64,000 nucleotides of DNA from Rhabditoides inermis. Taxonomy: Eukaryota > Nematoda > Chromadorea > Rhabditida > Rhabditidae. This document shows, in pieces, positions 1 through 12,519 of this stretch. Location of the stretch: positions 1,204,501 to 1,268,500 of the forward strand of contig CAWZYM010000295.1 in the NCBI GenBank assembly GCA_963966185.1, written 5' to 3'. Made by a program: the position numbers and the translations under genes. Position 1 is the stretch's first letter, and each line of letters begins with the position of its first letter. The notes below the pieces were generated by a model that saw only the letters and a program-made list of their open reading frames with translations, made no database searches and was not told the DNA's origin.

Positions 1-70
1 GAGAGTTTATCCTGAGAGTTTATCCTGAAAGTTTATCCTGAAAGTTCATCCTGAGAGTTTATTCTGGAAG

Positions 71-80
71 TTTTTTTTTT
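71..80 (+). repeat. Example of poly-T unit in the satellite cassette
   Basis: A T-run follows ggaag and precedes ctgaaag. This unit recurs once or more per kilobase, with run lengths of about 8 to 11: 10 here, 11 near 18,103, 10 near 30,033, 8 near 18,966 and 9 near 30,895. Run length differs between otherwise matching copies, so it is the fastest-changing part of the cassette or the part most prone to sequencing error. Confidence 0.85.
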
Positions 81-308
81 CTGAAAGTTTATACTGTGTT
101 GTCTTGAGTTTGTAATGAGAGTTTATCCTGAGTTCACCTGAGATTTTATCCTGAGACTTTTTCCTGAGAGTTTATCCTGAGAGTTTATCCTGAGAGTTTA
201 TCCTGAAAGTTTATCCTGAGAGTTTATTCTGTGTTTGTCCTGAGATCTTGAGGCTTCATCCTGAGAGTTTATCCTGTGTTTATCCTGAGAGTTTATCCTG
301 AGAGATTA

Positions 309-379
309 TCCTCAGACTTTCTCTGAAAGTTTATCCTGAGACTTCATCCTGCGAGATTATCCTCAGACTTTCTCTGAAA
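309..379 (+). repeat. Example of paired hairpin-capable 12-mer module
   Basis: The 12-mer cagactttctct follows gagagattatcct and precedes gaaagtttatcct. Together they place a 5-bp inverted repeat, tcaga...tctga, around a 5-base loop at 312-326. A second copy lies 51 bp on (363-377). This two-copy arrangement is one of the most constant parts of the cassettes and recurs throughout the window, for example near 9,436 and 9,487, 31,340 and 31,391, and 61,319 and 61,370. The pairing is seen in sequence; any folding or protein binding is inference. Confidence 0.7.
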
Positions 380-798
380 GTTTATCCTGAGACATTATCC
401 TGAGAGTTTATCCTGAGAGTTTATCCTGAGAGTTTATCCTGAGAGTTTATCCTGAGAGTTTATCCTGAAAGTTTATCCTGAAAGTTCATCCTGAGAGTTT
501 ATCCTGGAAGTTCATCCTGAATGTTTATCCTGTGTTGTCTAGAGTTTATCCTGAGTTGTCCTGAGATTTTATCCTGAGACTTTATCCTGAGAGTTTATCC
601 TGAGAGTTCATCCTGAAAGTTTATCCTGAGAGTTTATTCTGTGTTTATCCTGAGACTTTATCCTAAGAGATTATCCTCAGACTTTCTCTGAAAGTTTATC
701 CTGAGACTTCATCCTGAGAGATTATCCTCAGACTTTCTCTGAAAGTTTATCCTGAGACTTTATCCTGAGAGTTTATCCTGAGAGTTTATCCTGAGAGT

Positions 799-804
799 TT
801 ATCT
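799..804 (-). promoter_or_regulatory. GATA-like hexamer in the tttatctt variant (example)
   Basis: The frequent variant gagtttatcttgag contains, on the minus strand, AGATAA, which fits the WGATAR consensus of GATA-family zinc-finger factors. The main consensus unit has GGATAA instead, which does not fit. The variant recurs about once per cassette. Six-base matches are common by chance and in repeated DNA they are copied with the unit, so regulatory use is speculative. Confidence 0.15.
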
Positions 805-2137
805 TGAGAGTTTATCCTGAGAGTTTATCCTGAAAGTTTATCCTGAGACTTTATCCTGAGAGTTTATCCTGAGAGTTTATCCTGAGAGTTTATCCTGAGA
901 GTTTATCCTGAAAGTTCATCCTGAGAGTTTATTCTGGAAGTTTTTTTTTCTGAAAGTTTATCCTGTGTTTATCCTGAGAGTTTATCCTGAGAGATTATTC
1001 TCAGACTTTCTCTGAAAGTTTATCCTGAGACTTTATCCTGAGAGTTTATCCTGAGAGTTTGTCCTGAAAGTTTATCCTGAGAGTTTATCCTAAAAGTTTA
1101 TCCTGAAAGTTCATCCTGAGAGTTTATCCTGGAAGTTTATCCTGAATGTTTATCCTGTGTTGTCTAGAGTTTATCCTGAGTTGTCCTGAAATTTTATCCT
1201 GAGAGTTTATCCTGAGAGTTTATCCTGAGAGTTTATCCTGAGAGTTTATCCTGAAAGTTTATCCTGAGAGTTTATTCTGTGTTTATCCTGAGACTTTATC
1301 CTAAGAGATTATCCTCAGACTTTCTCTGAAAGTTTATCCTGAGACTTCATCCTGAGAGATTATCCTCAGACTTTCTCTGAAAGTTTATCCTGAGACTTTT
1401 TCCTGAGAGTTTATCCTGAGAGTTTATTCTGGAAGTTTTTTTTTTGAAATTTTAGCCTGTGTTGTCTTGAGTTTGTAATGAGAGTTTATCCTGAGTTCAC
1501 CTGAGATTTTATCCTGAGACTTTTTCCTGAGAGTTTATCCTGAGAGTTTATCCTGAGAGTTTATCCTGAAAGTTTATCCTGAGAGTTTATTCTGTGTTTG
1601 TCCTGAGACTTTATCTTGAGGCTTCATCCTGAGAGTTTATCCTGTGTTTATCCTGAGAGTTTATCCTGAGAGATTATCCTCAGACTTTCCCTGAAAGTTT
1701 ATCCTGAGACTTCATCCTGCGAGATTATCCTCAGACTTTCTCTGAAAGTTTATCCTGAGACTTTATCCTGAGAGTTTATCCTGAGAGTTTATCCTGAGAG
1801 TTTATCTTGAGAGTTTATTCTGAGAGTTTATCCTGAGAGTTTATCCTGAGAGTTTATCCTGAAAGTTTATCCTGAAAGTTCATCCTGAGAGTTTATCCTG
1901 GAAGTTTTTTTTTCTGAAAGTTTATCCTGTGTTGTCTTGAGTTTGTAATGAGAGTTTATCCTGAGTTCACCTGAGATTTTATCCTAAGACTTTTTCCTGA
2001 GAGTTTATCCTGAGAGTTTATCCTGAGAGTTTATCCTGAAAGTTTATCCTGAGAGTTTATTCTGTGTTTATCCTGAGACTTAATCTTGAAGCTTCATCCT
2101 GAGAGTTTATCCTGTGTTTATCCTGAGAGTTTATCCT

Positions 2138-2154
2138 GAGAGAAAAAAAGAGAG
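2138..2154 (+). repeat. Example of poly-A unit in the satellite cassette
   Basis: A gagagaaaaaaagagag unit replaces the usual core with a seven-base A-run. It occurs at a fixed place after a gtgtttatcct unit, for example at 5,365, near 8,020, 10,271, 14,986, 37,978, 43,237, 52,688 and 59,320. It is a purine-only stretch on the + strand. Confidence 0.85.
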
Positions 2155-2759
2155 TTTATCCTGAAAGTTTATCCTGAGAGTTTATTCTGTGTTTATCCTG
2201 AGACTTTATCTTGAGGCTTCATCCTGAAAGTTTATCCTGAGACTTTATCCTGAGAGTTTATCCTGAGAGTTTATCCTGAAAGTTTATCCTGAAAGTTCAT
2301 CCTGAGAGTTTATTCTGGAAGTTTTTTTTTCTGAAAGTTTATCCTGTGTTGTCTTGAGTTTGTAATGAGAGTTTATCCTGAGTTCACCTGAGATTTTATC
2401 CTGAGACTTTTCCTGAGAGTTTATCCTGAGAGTTTATCCTGAGAGTTTATCCTGAAAGTTTATCCTGAGAGTTTATTCTGTGTTTGTCCTGAGACTTTAT
2501 CTTGAGGCTTCATCCTGAGAGTTTATCCTGTGTTTATCCTGAGAGTTTATCCTGAGAGATTATCCTCAGACTTTCTCTGAAAGTTTATCCTGAGACTTCA
2601 TCCTGCGAGATTATCCTCAGACTTTCTCTGAAAGTTTATCCTGAGACTTTATCCTGAGAGTTTATCCTGAGAGTTTATCCTGAGAGTTTATCTTGAGAGT
2701 TTATTCTGAGAGTTTATCCTGAAAGTTTATCCTGAGAGTTTATCCTGAGAGTTTATCCT

Positions 2760-5700
2760 GAGAGTTTATCCTGAGAGTTTATCCTGAGAGTTTATCCTGA
2801 GAGTTTATCCTGAAAGTTTATCCTGAAAGTTCATCCTGAGAGTTTATCCTGGAAGTTTTTTTTTCCTGAAAGTTTATCCTGTGTTGTCTTGAGTTTGTAA
2901 TGAGAGTTTATCCTGAGTTCACCTGAGATTTTATCCTGAGACTTTTTCCTGAGAGTTTATCCTGAGAGTTTATCCTGAGAGTTTATCCTGAAAGTTTATC
3001 CTGAGAGTTTATTCTGTGTTTATCCTGAGACTTTATCTTGAGGCTTCATCCTGAGAGTTTATCCTGTGTTTATCCTGAGAGTTTATCCTGTGTTTATCCT
3101 GAGAGTTTATCCTGAGAGAAAAAAAGAGAGTTTATCCTGAAAGTTTATCCTGAGAGTTTATTCTGTGTTTATCCTGAGACTTTATCTTGAGGCTTCATCC
3201 TGAAAGTTTATCCTGAGACTTTATCCTGAGAGTTTATCCTGAGAGTTTATCCTGAAAGTTTATCCTGAAAGTTCATCCTGAGAGTTTATTCTGGAAGTTT
3301 TTTTTTCTGAAAGTTTATACTGTGTTGTCTTGAGTTTGTAATGAGAGTTTATCCTGAGTTCACCTGAGATTTTATCCTGAGACTTTTTCCTGAGAGTTTA
3401 TCCTGAGAGTTTATCCTGAGAGTTTATCCTGAAAGTTTATCCTGAGAGTTTATTCTGTGTTTGTCCTGAGATCTTGAGGCTTCATCCTGAGAGTTTATCC
3501 TGTGTTTATCCTGAGAGTTTATCCTGAGAGATTATCCTCAGACTTTCTCTGAAAGTTTATCCTGAGACTTCATCCTGCGAGATTATCCTCAGACTTTCTC
3601 TGAAAGTTTATCCTGAGACATTATCCTGAGAGTTTATCCTGAGAGTTTATCCTGAGAGTTTATCCTGAGAGTTTATCCTGAGAGTTTATCCTGAAAGTTT
3701 ATCCTGAAAGTTCATCCTGAGAGTTTATCCTGGAAGTTCATCCTGAATGTTTATCCTGTGTTGTCTAGAGTTTATCCTGAGTTGTCCTGAGATTTTATCC
3801 TGAGACTTTATCCTGAGAGTTTATCCTGAGAGTTCATCCTGAAAGTTTATCCTGAGAGTTTATTCTGTGTTTATCCTGAGACTTTATCCTAAGAGATTAT
3901 CCTCAGACTTTCTCTGAAAGTTTATCCTGAGACTTCATCCTGAGAGATTATCCTCAGACTTTCTCTGAAAGTTTATCCTGAGACTTTATCCTGAGAGTTT
4001 ATCCTGAGAGTTTATCCTGAGAGTTTATCTTGAGAGTTTATCCTGAGAGTTTATCCTGAAAGTTTATCCTGAGACTTTATCCTGAGAGTTTATCCTGAGA
4101 GTTTATCCTGAGAGTTTATCCTGAGAGTTTATCCTGAAAGTTCATCCTGAGAGTTTATTCTGGAAGTTTTTTTTTTCTGAAAGTTTATCCTGTGTTTATC
4201 CTGAGAGTTTATCCTGAGAGATTATTCTCAGACTTTCTCTGAAAGTTTATCCTGAGACTTTATCCTGAGAGTTTATCCTGAGAGTTTGTCCTGAAAGTTT
4301 ATCCTGAGAGTTTATCCTAAAAGTTTATCCTGAAAGTTCATCCTGAGAGTTTATCCTGGAAGTTTATCCTGAATGTTTATCCTGTGTTGTCTAGAGTTTA
4401 TCCTGAGTTGTCCTGAAATTTTATCCTGAGAGTTTATCCTGAGAGTTTATCCTGAGAGTTTATCCTGAGAGTTTATCCTGAAAGTTTATCCTGAGAGTTT
4501 ATTCTGTGTTTATCCTGAGACTTTATCCTAAGAGATTATCCTCAGACTTTCTCTGAAAGTTTATCCTGAGACTTCATCCTGAGAGATTATCCTCAGACTT
4601 TCTCTGAAAGTTTATCCTGAGACTTTTTCCTGAGAGTTTATCCTGAGAGTTTATTCTGGAAGTTTTTTTTCTGAAATTTTAGCCTGTGTTGTCTTGAGTT
4701 TGTAATGAGAGTTTATCCTGAGTTCACCTGAGATTTTATCCTGAGACTTTTTCCTGAGAGTTTATCCTGAGAGTTTATCCTGAGAGTTTATCCTGAAAGT
4801 TTATCCTGAGAGTTTATTCTGTGTTTGTCCTGAGACTTTATCTTGAGGCTTCATCCTGAGAGTTTATCCTGTGTTTATCCTGAGAGTTTATCCTGAGAGA
4901 TTATCCTCAGACTTTCCCTGAAAGTTTATCCTGAGACTTCATCCTGCGAGATTATCCTCAGACTTTCTCTGAAAGTTTATCCTGAGACTTTATCCTGAGA
5001 GTTTATCCTGAGAGTTTATCCTGAGAGTTTATCTTGAGAGTTTATTCTGAGAGTTTATCCTGAGAGTTTATCCTGAGAGTTTATCCTGAAAGTTTATCCT
5101 GAAAGTTCATCCTGAGAGTTTATCCTGGAAGTTTTTTTTTCTGAAAGTTTATCCTGTGTTGTCTTGAGTTTGTAATGAGAGTTTATCCTGAGTTCACCTG
5201 AGATTTTATCCTAAGACTTTTTCCTGAGAGTTTATCCTGAGAGTTTATCCTGAGAGTTTATCCTGAAAGTTTATCCTGAGAGTTTATTCTGTGTTTATCC
5301 TGAGACTTAATCTTGAAGCTTCATCCTGAGAGTTTATCCTGTGTTTATCCTGAGAGTTTATCCTGAGAGAAAAAAAGAGAGTTTATCCTGAAAGTTTATC
5401 CTGAGAGTTTATTCTGTGTTTATCCTGAGACTTTATCTTGAGGCTTCATCCTGAAAGTTTATCCTGAGACTTTATCCTGAGAGTTTATCCTGAGAGTTTA
5501 TCCTGAAAGTTTATCCTGAAAGTTCATCCTGAGAGTTTATTCTGGAAGTTTTTTTTTTCTGAAAGTTTATCCTGTGTTGTCTTGAGTTTGTAATGAGAGT
5601 TTATCCTGAGTTCACCTGAGATTTTATCCTGAGACTTTTCCTGAGAGTTTATCCTGAGAGTTTATCCTGAGAGTTTATCCTGAAAGTTTATCCTGAGAGT

Positions 5701-6975
5701 TTATTCTGTGTTTGTCCTGAGACTTTATCTTGAGGCTTCATCCTGAGAGTTTATCCTGTGTTTATCCTGAGAGTTTATCCTGAGAGATTATCCTCAGACT
5801 TTCTCTGAAAGTTTATCCTGAGACTTCATCCTGCGAGATTATCCTCAGACTTTCTCTGAAAGTTTATCCTGAGACTTTATCCTGAGAGTTTATCCTGAGA
5901 GTTTATCCTGAGAGTTTATCTTGAGAGTTTATTCTGAGAGTTTATCCTGAAAGTTTATCCTGAGAGTTTATCCTGAGAGTTTATCCTGAGAGTTTATCCT
6001 GAGAGTTTATCCTGAGAGTTTATCCTGAAAGTTTATCCTGAAAGTTCATCCTGAGAGTTTATCCTGGAAGTTCATCCTGAATGTTTATCCTGTGTTGTCT
6101 AGAGTTTATCCTGAGTTGTCCTGAGATTTTATCCTGAGACTTTATCCTGATAGTTTATCCTGAGAGTTCATCCTGAAAGTTTATCCTGAGAGTTTATTCT
6201 GTGTTTATCCTGAGACTTTATCCTAAGAGATTATCCTCAGACTTTCTCTGAAAGTTTATCCTGAGACTTCATTCTGAGAGATTATCCTCAGACTTTCTCT
6301 GAAAGTTTATCCTGAGACTTTATCCTGAGAGTTTATCCTGAGAGTTTATCCTGAGAGTTTATCTTGAGAGTTTATCCTGAGAGTTTATCCTGAAAGTTTA
6401 TCCTGAGACTTTAGCCTGAGAGTTTATCCTGAGAGTTTATCCTGAGAGTTTATCCTGAGAGTTTATCCTGAAAGTTCATCCTGAGAGTTTATTCTGGAAG
6501 TTTTTTTTTCTGAAAGTTTATCCTGTGTTTATCCTGAGAGTTTATCCTGAGAGATTATTCTCAGACTTTCTCTGAAAGTTTATCCTGAGACTTTATCCTG
6601 AGAGTTTATCCTGAGAGTTTGTCCTGAAAGTTTATCCTGAGAGTTTATCCTAAAAGTTTATCCTGAAAGTTCATCCTGAGAGTTTATCCTGGAAGTTTAT
6701 CCTGAATGTTTATCCTGTGTTGTCTAGAGTTTATCCTGAGTTGTCCTGAAATTTTATCCTGAGAGTTTATCCTGAGAGTTTATCCTGAGAGTTTATCCTG
6801 AGAGTTTATCCTGAAAGTTTATCCTGAGAGTTTATTCTGTGTTTATCCTGAGACTTTATCCTAAGAGATTATCCTCAGACTTTCTCTGAAAGTTTATCCT
6901 GAGACTTCATCCTGAGAGATTATCCTCAGACTTTCTCTGAAAGTTTATCCTGAGACTTTATCCTGAGAGTTTATC
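2760..6975 (+). repeat. Higher-order repeat, 4.9-kb series, copy 1
   Basis: The unit order here recurs at an offset of 4,903-4,904 bp. Anchors are tgagatcttg (3,467 and 8,371), the tgagacttaa unit before tcttgaagctt (5,301 and 10,205) and a tgatag variant (6,148 and 11,051). Both copies contain the doubled gtgtttatcct units before the poly-A unit (near 3,070-3,125 and 7,975-8,030). The match ends near 6,975, after which this copy goes to gagactttatcct units while the downstream copy enters a poly-T unit. Ends are approximate. Confidence 0.82.
3227..6075 (+). repeat. Higher-order repeat, 3.23-kb series, copy 2
   Basis: Second copy of the segment at 1-2,850, offset 3,226-3,227 bp. It carries the same rare units in the same order. 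It also lies inside the larger 4.9-kb series (2,760-6,975), so two duplication events of different length overlap here. The stretch between the copies (about 2,851-3,226) resembles 7,755-8,130 in that larger series. Confidence 0.82.
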
Positions 6976-7663
6976 CTGAGACTTTATCCTGAGAGTTTAT
7001 CCTGAGAGTTTATCCTGAAAGTTTATCCTGAAAGTTTATCCTGAGAGTTTATTCTGTGTTTGTCCTGAGACTTTATCTTGAGGCTTCATCCTGAGAGTTT
7101 ATCCTGTGTTTATCCTGAGAGTTTATCCTGAGAGATTATCCTCAGACTTTCTCTGAAAGTTTATCCTGAGACTTCATCCTGCGAGATTATCCTCAGACTT
7201 TCTCTGAAAGTTTATCCTGAGACTTTATCCTGAGAGTTTATCCTGAGAGTTTATCCTGAGAGTTTATCTTGAGAGTTTATTCTGAGAGTTTATCCTGAAA
7301 GTTTATCCTGAGACTTTATCCTGAGAGTTTATCCTGAGAGTTTATCCTGAGAGTTTATCCTGAGAGTTTATCCTGAAAGTTTATCCTGAAAGTTCATCCT
7401 GAGAGTTTATCCTGGAAGTTCATCCTGAATGTTTATCCTGTGTTGTCTAGAGTTTATCCTGAGTTGTCCTGAGATTTTATCCTGAGACTTTATCCTGAGA
7501 GTTTATCCTGAGAGTTCATCCTGAAAGTTTATCCTGAGAGTTTATTCTGTGTTTATCCTGAGACTTTATCCTAAGAGATTATCCTCAGACTTTCTCTGAA
7601 AGTTTATCCTGAGACTTCATCCTGAGAGATTATCCTGAAAGTTTATCCTGAGACTTCATCCTG

Positions 7664-10600
7664 AGAGTTTATCCTGAGAGTTTATCCTGAGAGTTTATCC
7701 TGAGAGTTTATCCTGAAAGTTTATCCTGAAAGTTCATCCTGAGAGTTTATCCTGGAAGTTTTTTTTTCCTGAAAGTTTATCCTGTGTTGTCTTGAGTTTG
7801 TAATGAGAGTTTATCCTGAGTTCACCTGAGATTTTATCCTGAGACTTTTTCCTGAGAGTTTATCCTGAGAGTTTATCCTGAGAGTTTATCCTGAAAGTTT
7901 ATCCTGAGAGTTTATTCTGTGTTTATCCTGAGACTTTATCTTGAGGCTTCATCCTGAGAGTTTATCCTGTGTTTATCCTGAGAGTTTATCCTGTGTTTAT
8001 CCTGAGAGTTTATCCTGAGAGAAAAAAAGAGAGTTTATCCTGAAAGTTTATCCTGAGAGTTTATTCTGTGTTTATCCTGAGACTTTATCTTGAGGCTTCA
8101 TCCTGAAAGTTTATCCTGAGACTTTATCCTGAGAGTTTATCCTGAGAGTTTATCCTGAAAGTTTATCCTGAAAGTTCATCCTGAGAGTTTATTCTGGAAG
8201 TTTTTTTTTCTGAAAGTTTATCCTGTGTTGTCTTGAGTTTGTAATGAGAGTTTATCCTGAGTTCACCTGAGATTTTATCCTGAGACTTTTTTCCTGAGAG
8301 TTTATCCTGAGAGTTTATCCTGAGAGTTTATCCTGAAAGTTTATCCTGAGAGTTTATTCTGTGTTTGTCCTGAGATCTTGAGGCTTCATCCTGAGAGTTT
8401 ATCCTGTGTTTATCCTGAGAGTTTATCCTGAGAGATTATCCTCAGACTTTCTCTGAAAGTTTATCCTGAGACTTCATCCTGCGAGATTATCCTCAGACTT
8501 TCTCTGAAAGTTTATCCTGAGACATTATCCTGAGAGTTTATCCTGAGAGTTTATCCTGAGAGTTTATCCTGAGAGTTTATCCTGAGAGTTTATCCTGAAA
8601 GTTTATCCTGAAAGTTCATCCTGAGAGTTTATCCTGGAGGTTCATCCTGAATGTTTATCCTGTGTTGTCTAGAGTTTATCCTGAGTTGTCCTGAGATTTT
8701 ATCCTGAGACTTTATCCTGAGAGTTTATCCTGAGAGTTCATCCTGAAAGTTTATCCTGAGAGTTTATTCTGTGTTTATCCTGAGACTTTATCCTAAGAGA
8801 TTATCCTCAGACTTTCTCTGAAAGTTTATCCTGAGACTTCATCCTGAGAGATTATCCTCAGACTTTCTCTGAAAGTTTATCCTGAGACTTTATCCTGAGA
8901 GTTTATCCTGAGAGTTTATCCTGAGAGTTTATCTTGAGAGTTTATCCTGAGAGTTTATCCTGAAAGTTTATCCTGAGACTTTATCCTGAGAGTTTATCCT
9001 GAGAGTTTATCCTGAGAGTTTATCCTGAGAGTTTATCCTGAAAGTTCATCCTGAGAGTTTATTCTGGAAGTTTTTTTTTCTGAAAGTTTATCCTGTGTTT
9101 ATCCTGAGAGTTTATCCTGAGAGATTATTCTCAGACTTTCTCTGAAAGTTTATCCTGAGACTTTATCCTGAGAGTTTATCCTGAGAGTTTGTCCTGAAAG
9201 TTTATCCTGAGAGTTTATCCTAAAAGTTTATCCTGAAAGTTCATCCTGAGAGTTTATCCTGGAAGTTTATCCTGAATGTTTATCCTGTGTTGTCTAGAGT
9301 TTATCCTGAGTTGTCCTGAAATTTTATCCTGAGAGTTTATCCTGAGAGTTTATTCTGAGAGTTTATCCTGAGAGTTTATCCTGAAAGTTTATCCTGAGAG
9401 TTTATTCTGTGTTTATCCTGAGACTTTATCCTAAGAGATTATCCTCAGACTTTCTCTGAAAGTTTATCCTGAGACTTCATCCTGAGAGATTATCCTCAGA
9501 CTTTCTCTGAAAGTTTATCCTGAGACTTTTTCCTGAGAGTTTATCCTGAGAGTTTATTCTGGAAGTTTTTTTTCTGAAATTTTAGCCTGTGTTGTCTTGA
9601 GTTTGTAATGAGAGTTTATCCTGAGTTCACCTGAGATTTTATCCTGAGACTTTTTCCTGAGAGTTTATCCTGAGAGTTTATCCTGAGAGTTTATCCTGAA
9701 AGTTTATCCTGAGAGTTTATTCTGTGTTTGTCCTGAGACTTTATCTTGAGGCTTCATCCTGAGAGTTTATCCTGTGTTTATCCTGAGAGTTTATCCTGAG
9801 AGATTATCCTCAGACTTTCCCTGAAAGTTTATCCTGAGACTTCATCCTGCGAGATTATCCTCAGACTTTCTCTGAAAGTTTATCCTGAGACTTTATCCTG
9901 AGAGTTTATCCTGAGAGTTTATCCTGAGAGTTTATCTTGAGAGTTTATTCTGAGAGTTTATCCTGAGAGTTTATCCTGAGAGTTTATCCTGAAAGTTTAT
10001 CCTGAAAGTTCATCCTGAGAGTTTATCCTGGAAGTTTTTTTTTTCTGAAAGTTTATCCTGTGTTGTCTTGAGTTTGTAATGAGAGTTTATCCTGAGTTCA
10101 CCTGAGATTTTATCCTAAGACTTTTTCCTGAGAGTTTATCCTGAGAGTTTATCCTGAGAGTTTATCCTGAAAGTTTATCCTGAGAGTTTATTCTGTGTTT
10201 ATCCTGAGACTTAATCTTGAAGCTTCATCCTGAGAGTTTATCCTGTGTTTATCCTGAGAGTTTATCCTGAGAGAAAAAAAGAGAGTTTATCCTGAAAGTT
10301 TATCCTGAGAGTTTATTCTGTGTTTATCCTGAGACTTTATCTTGAGGCTTCATCCTGAAAGTTTATCCTGAGACTTTATCCTGAGAGTTTATCCTGAGAG
10401 TTTATCCTGAAAGTTTATCCTGAAAGTTCATCCTGAGAGTTTATTCTGGAAGTTTTTTTTTCTGAAAGTTTATCCTGTGTTGTCTTGAGTTTGTAATGAG
10501 AGTTTATCCTGAGTTCACCTGAGATTTTATCCTGAGACTTTTCCTGAGAGTTTATCCTGAGAGTTTATCCTGAGAGTTTATCCTGAAAGTTTATCCTGAG

Positions 10601-11879
10601 AGTTTATTCTGTGTTTGTCCTGAGACTTTATCTTGAGGCTTCATCCTGAGAGTTTATCTTGTGTTTATCCTGAGAGTTTATCCTGAGAGATTATCCTCAG
10701 ACTTTCTCTGAAAGTTTATCCTGAGACTTCATCCTGCGAGATTATCCTCAGACTTTCTCTGAAAGTTTTTCCTGAGACTTTATCCTGAGAGTTTATCCTG
10801 AGAGTTTATCCTGAGAGTTTATCTTGAGAGTTTATTCTGAGAGTTTGTCCTGAAAGTTTATCCTGAGAGTTTATCCTGAGAGTTTATCCTGAGAGTTTAT
10901 CCTGAGAGTTTATCCTGAGAGTTTATCCTGAAAGTTTATCCTGAAAGTTCATCCTGAGAGTTTATCCTGGAAGTTCATCCTGAATGTTTATCCTGTGTTG
11001 TCTAGAGTTTATCCTGAGTTGTCCTGAGATTTTATCCTGAGACTTTATCCTGATAGTTTATCCTGAGAGTTCATCCTGAAAGTTTATCCTGAGAGTTTAT
11101 TCTGTGTTTATCCTGAGACTTTATCCTAAGAGATTATCCTCAGACTTTCTCTGAAAGTTTATCCTGAGACTTCATTCTGAGAGATTATCCTCAGACTTTC
11201 TCTGAAAGTTTATCCTGAGACTTTATCCTGAGAGTTTATCCTGAGACTTTATCCTGAGAGTTTATCTTGAGAGTTTATCCTGAGAGTTTATCCTGAAAGT
11301 TTATCCTGAGACTTTAGCCTGAGAGTTTATCCTGAGAGTTTATCCTGAGAGTTTATCCTGAGAGTTTATCCTGAAAGTTCATCCTGAGAGTTTATTCTGG
11401 AAGTTTTTTTTTCTGAAAGTTTATTCTGTGTTTATCCTGAGAGTTTATCCTGAGAGATTATTCTCAGACTTTCTCTGAAAGTTTATCCTGAGACTTTATC
11501 CTGAGAGTTTATCCTGAGAGTTTGTCCTGAAAGTTTATCCTGAGAGTTTATCCTAAAAGTTTATCCTGAAAGTTCATCCTGAGAGTTTATCCTGGAAGTT
11601 TATCCTGAATGTTTATCCTGTGTTGTCTAGAGTTTATCCTGAGTTGTCCTGAAATTTTATCCTGAGAGTTTATCCTGAGAGTTTATCCTGAGAGTTTATC
11701 CTGAGAGTTTATCCTGAAAGTTTATCCTGAGAGTTTATTCTGTGTTTATCCTGAGACTTTATCCTAAGAGATTATCCTCAGACTTTCTCTGAAAGTTTAT
11801 CCTGAGACTTCATCCTGAGAGATTATCCTCAGACTTTCTCTGAAAGTTTATCCTGAGACTTTATCCTGAGAGTTTATCC
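7664..11879 (+). repeat. Higher-order repeat, 4.9-kb series, copy 2
   Basis: Downstream partner of 2,760-6,975, offset about 4,904 bp and sharing its rare variants. This copy sits at the start of the 11.93-kb unit, so it is present a third time near 19,593-23,809, where the same markers recur (for example ggagg at 8,636 and 20,565). Confidence 0.82.
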
Positions 11880-12519
11880 TGAGAGTTTATTCTGGAAGTT
11901 TTTTTTTCTCTGAAATTTTAGCCTGTGTTGTCTTGAGTTTGTAATGAGAGTTTATCCTGAGTTCACCTGAGATTTTATCCTGAGACTTTTTCCTGAGAGT
12001 TTATCCTGAGAGTTTATCCTGAGAGTTTATCCTGAAAGTTTATCCTGAGAGTTTATTCTGTGTTTGTCCTGAGACTTTATCTTGAGGCTTCATCCTGAGA
12101 GTTTATCCTGTGTTTATCCTGAGAGTTTATCCTGAGAGATTATCCTCAGACTTTCTCTCAAAGTTTATCCTGAGACTTCATCCTGCGAGATTATCCTCAG
12201 ACTTTCTCTGAAAGTTTATCCTGAGACTTTATCCTGAGAGTTTATCCTGAGAGTTTATCCTGAGAGTTTATCTTGAGAGTTTATTCTGAGAGTTTATCCT
12301 GAAAGTTTATCCTGAGACTTTATCCTGAGAGTTTATCCTGAGAGTTTATCCTGAGAGTTTATCCTGAGAGTTTATCCTGAGAGTTTATCCTGAAAGTTTA
12401 TCCTGAAAGTTCATCCTGAGAGTTTATCCTGGAAGTTCATCCTGAATGTTTATCCTGTGTTGTCTAGAGTTTATCCTGAGTTGTCCTGAGATTTTATCCT
12501 GAGACTTTATCCTGAGAGT

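Larger units (their letters stand above)
1..2850 (+). repeat. Higher-order repeat, 3.23-kb series, copy 1
   Basis: This segment reappears about 3,226 bp downstream with the same order of variant units. Shared rare markers include an atactgtg unit (91 and 3,317), a shortened tgagatcttg unit (241 and 3,467) and a gacattatcc unit (391 and 3,617), all at the same offset. Later markers such as the gagagaaaaaaag unit (2,138 and 5,365) are shifted by one base, which fits differing poly-T lengths. The match fades near 2,850, where this copy has a poly-T unit and the next copy has ggaagttcatcctgaatg instead. Boundaries are hand-aligned. Confidence 0.85.
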
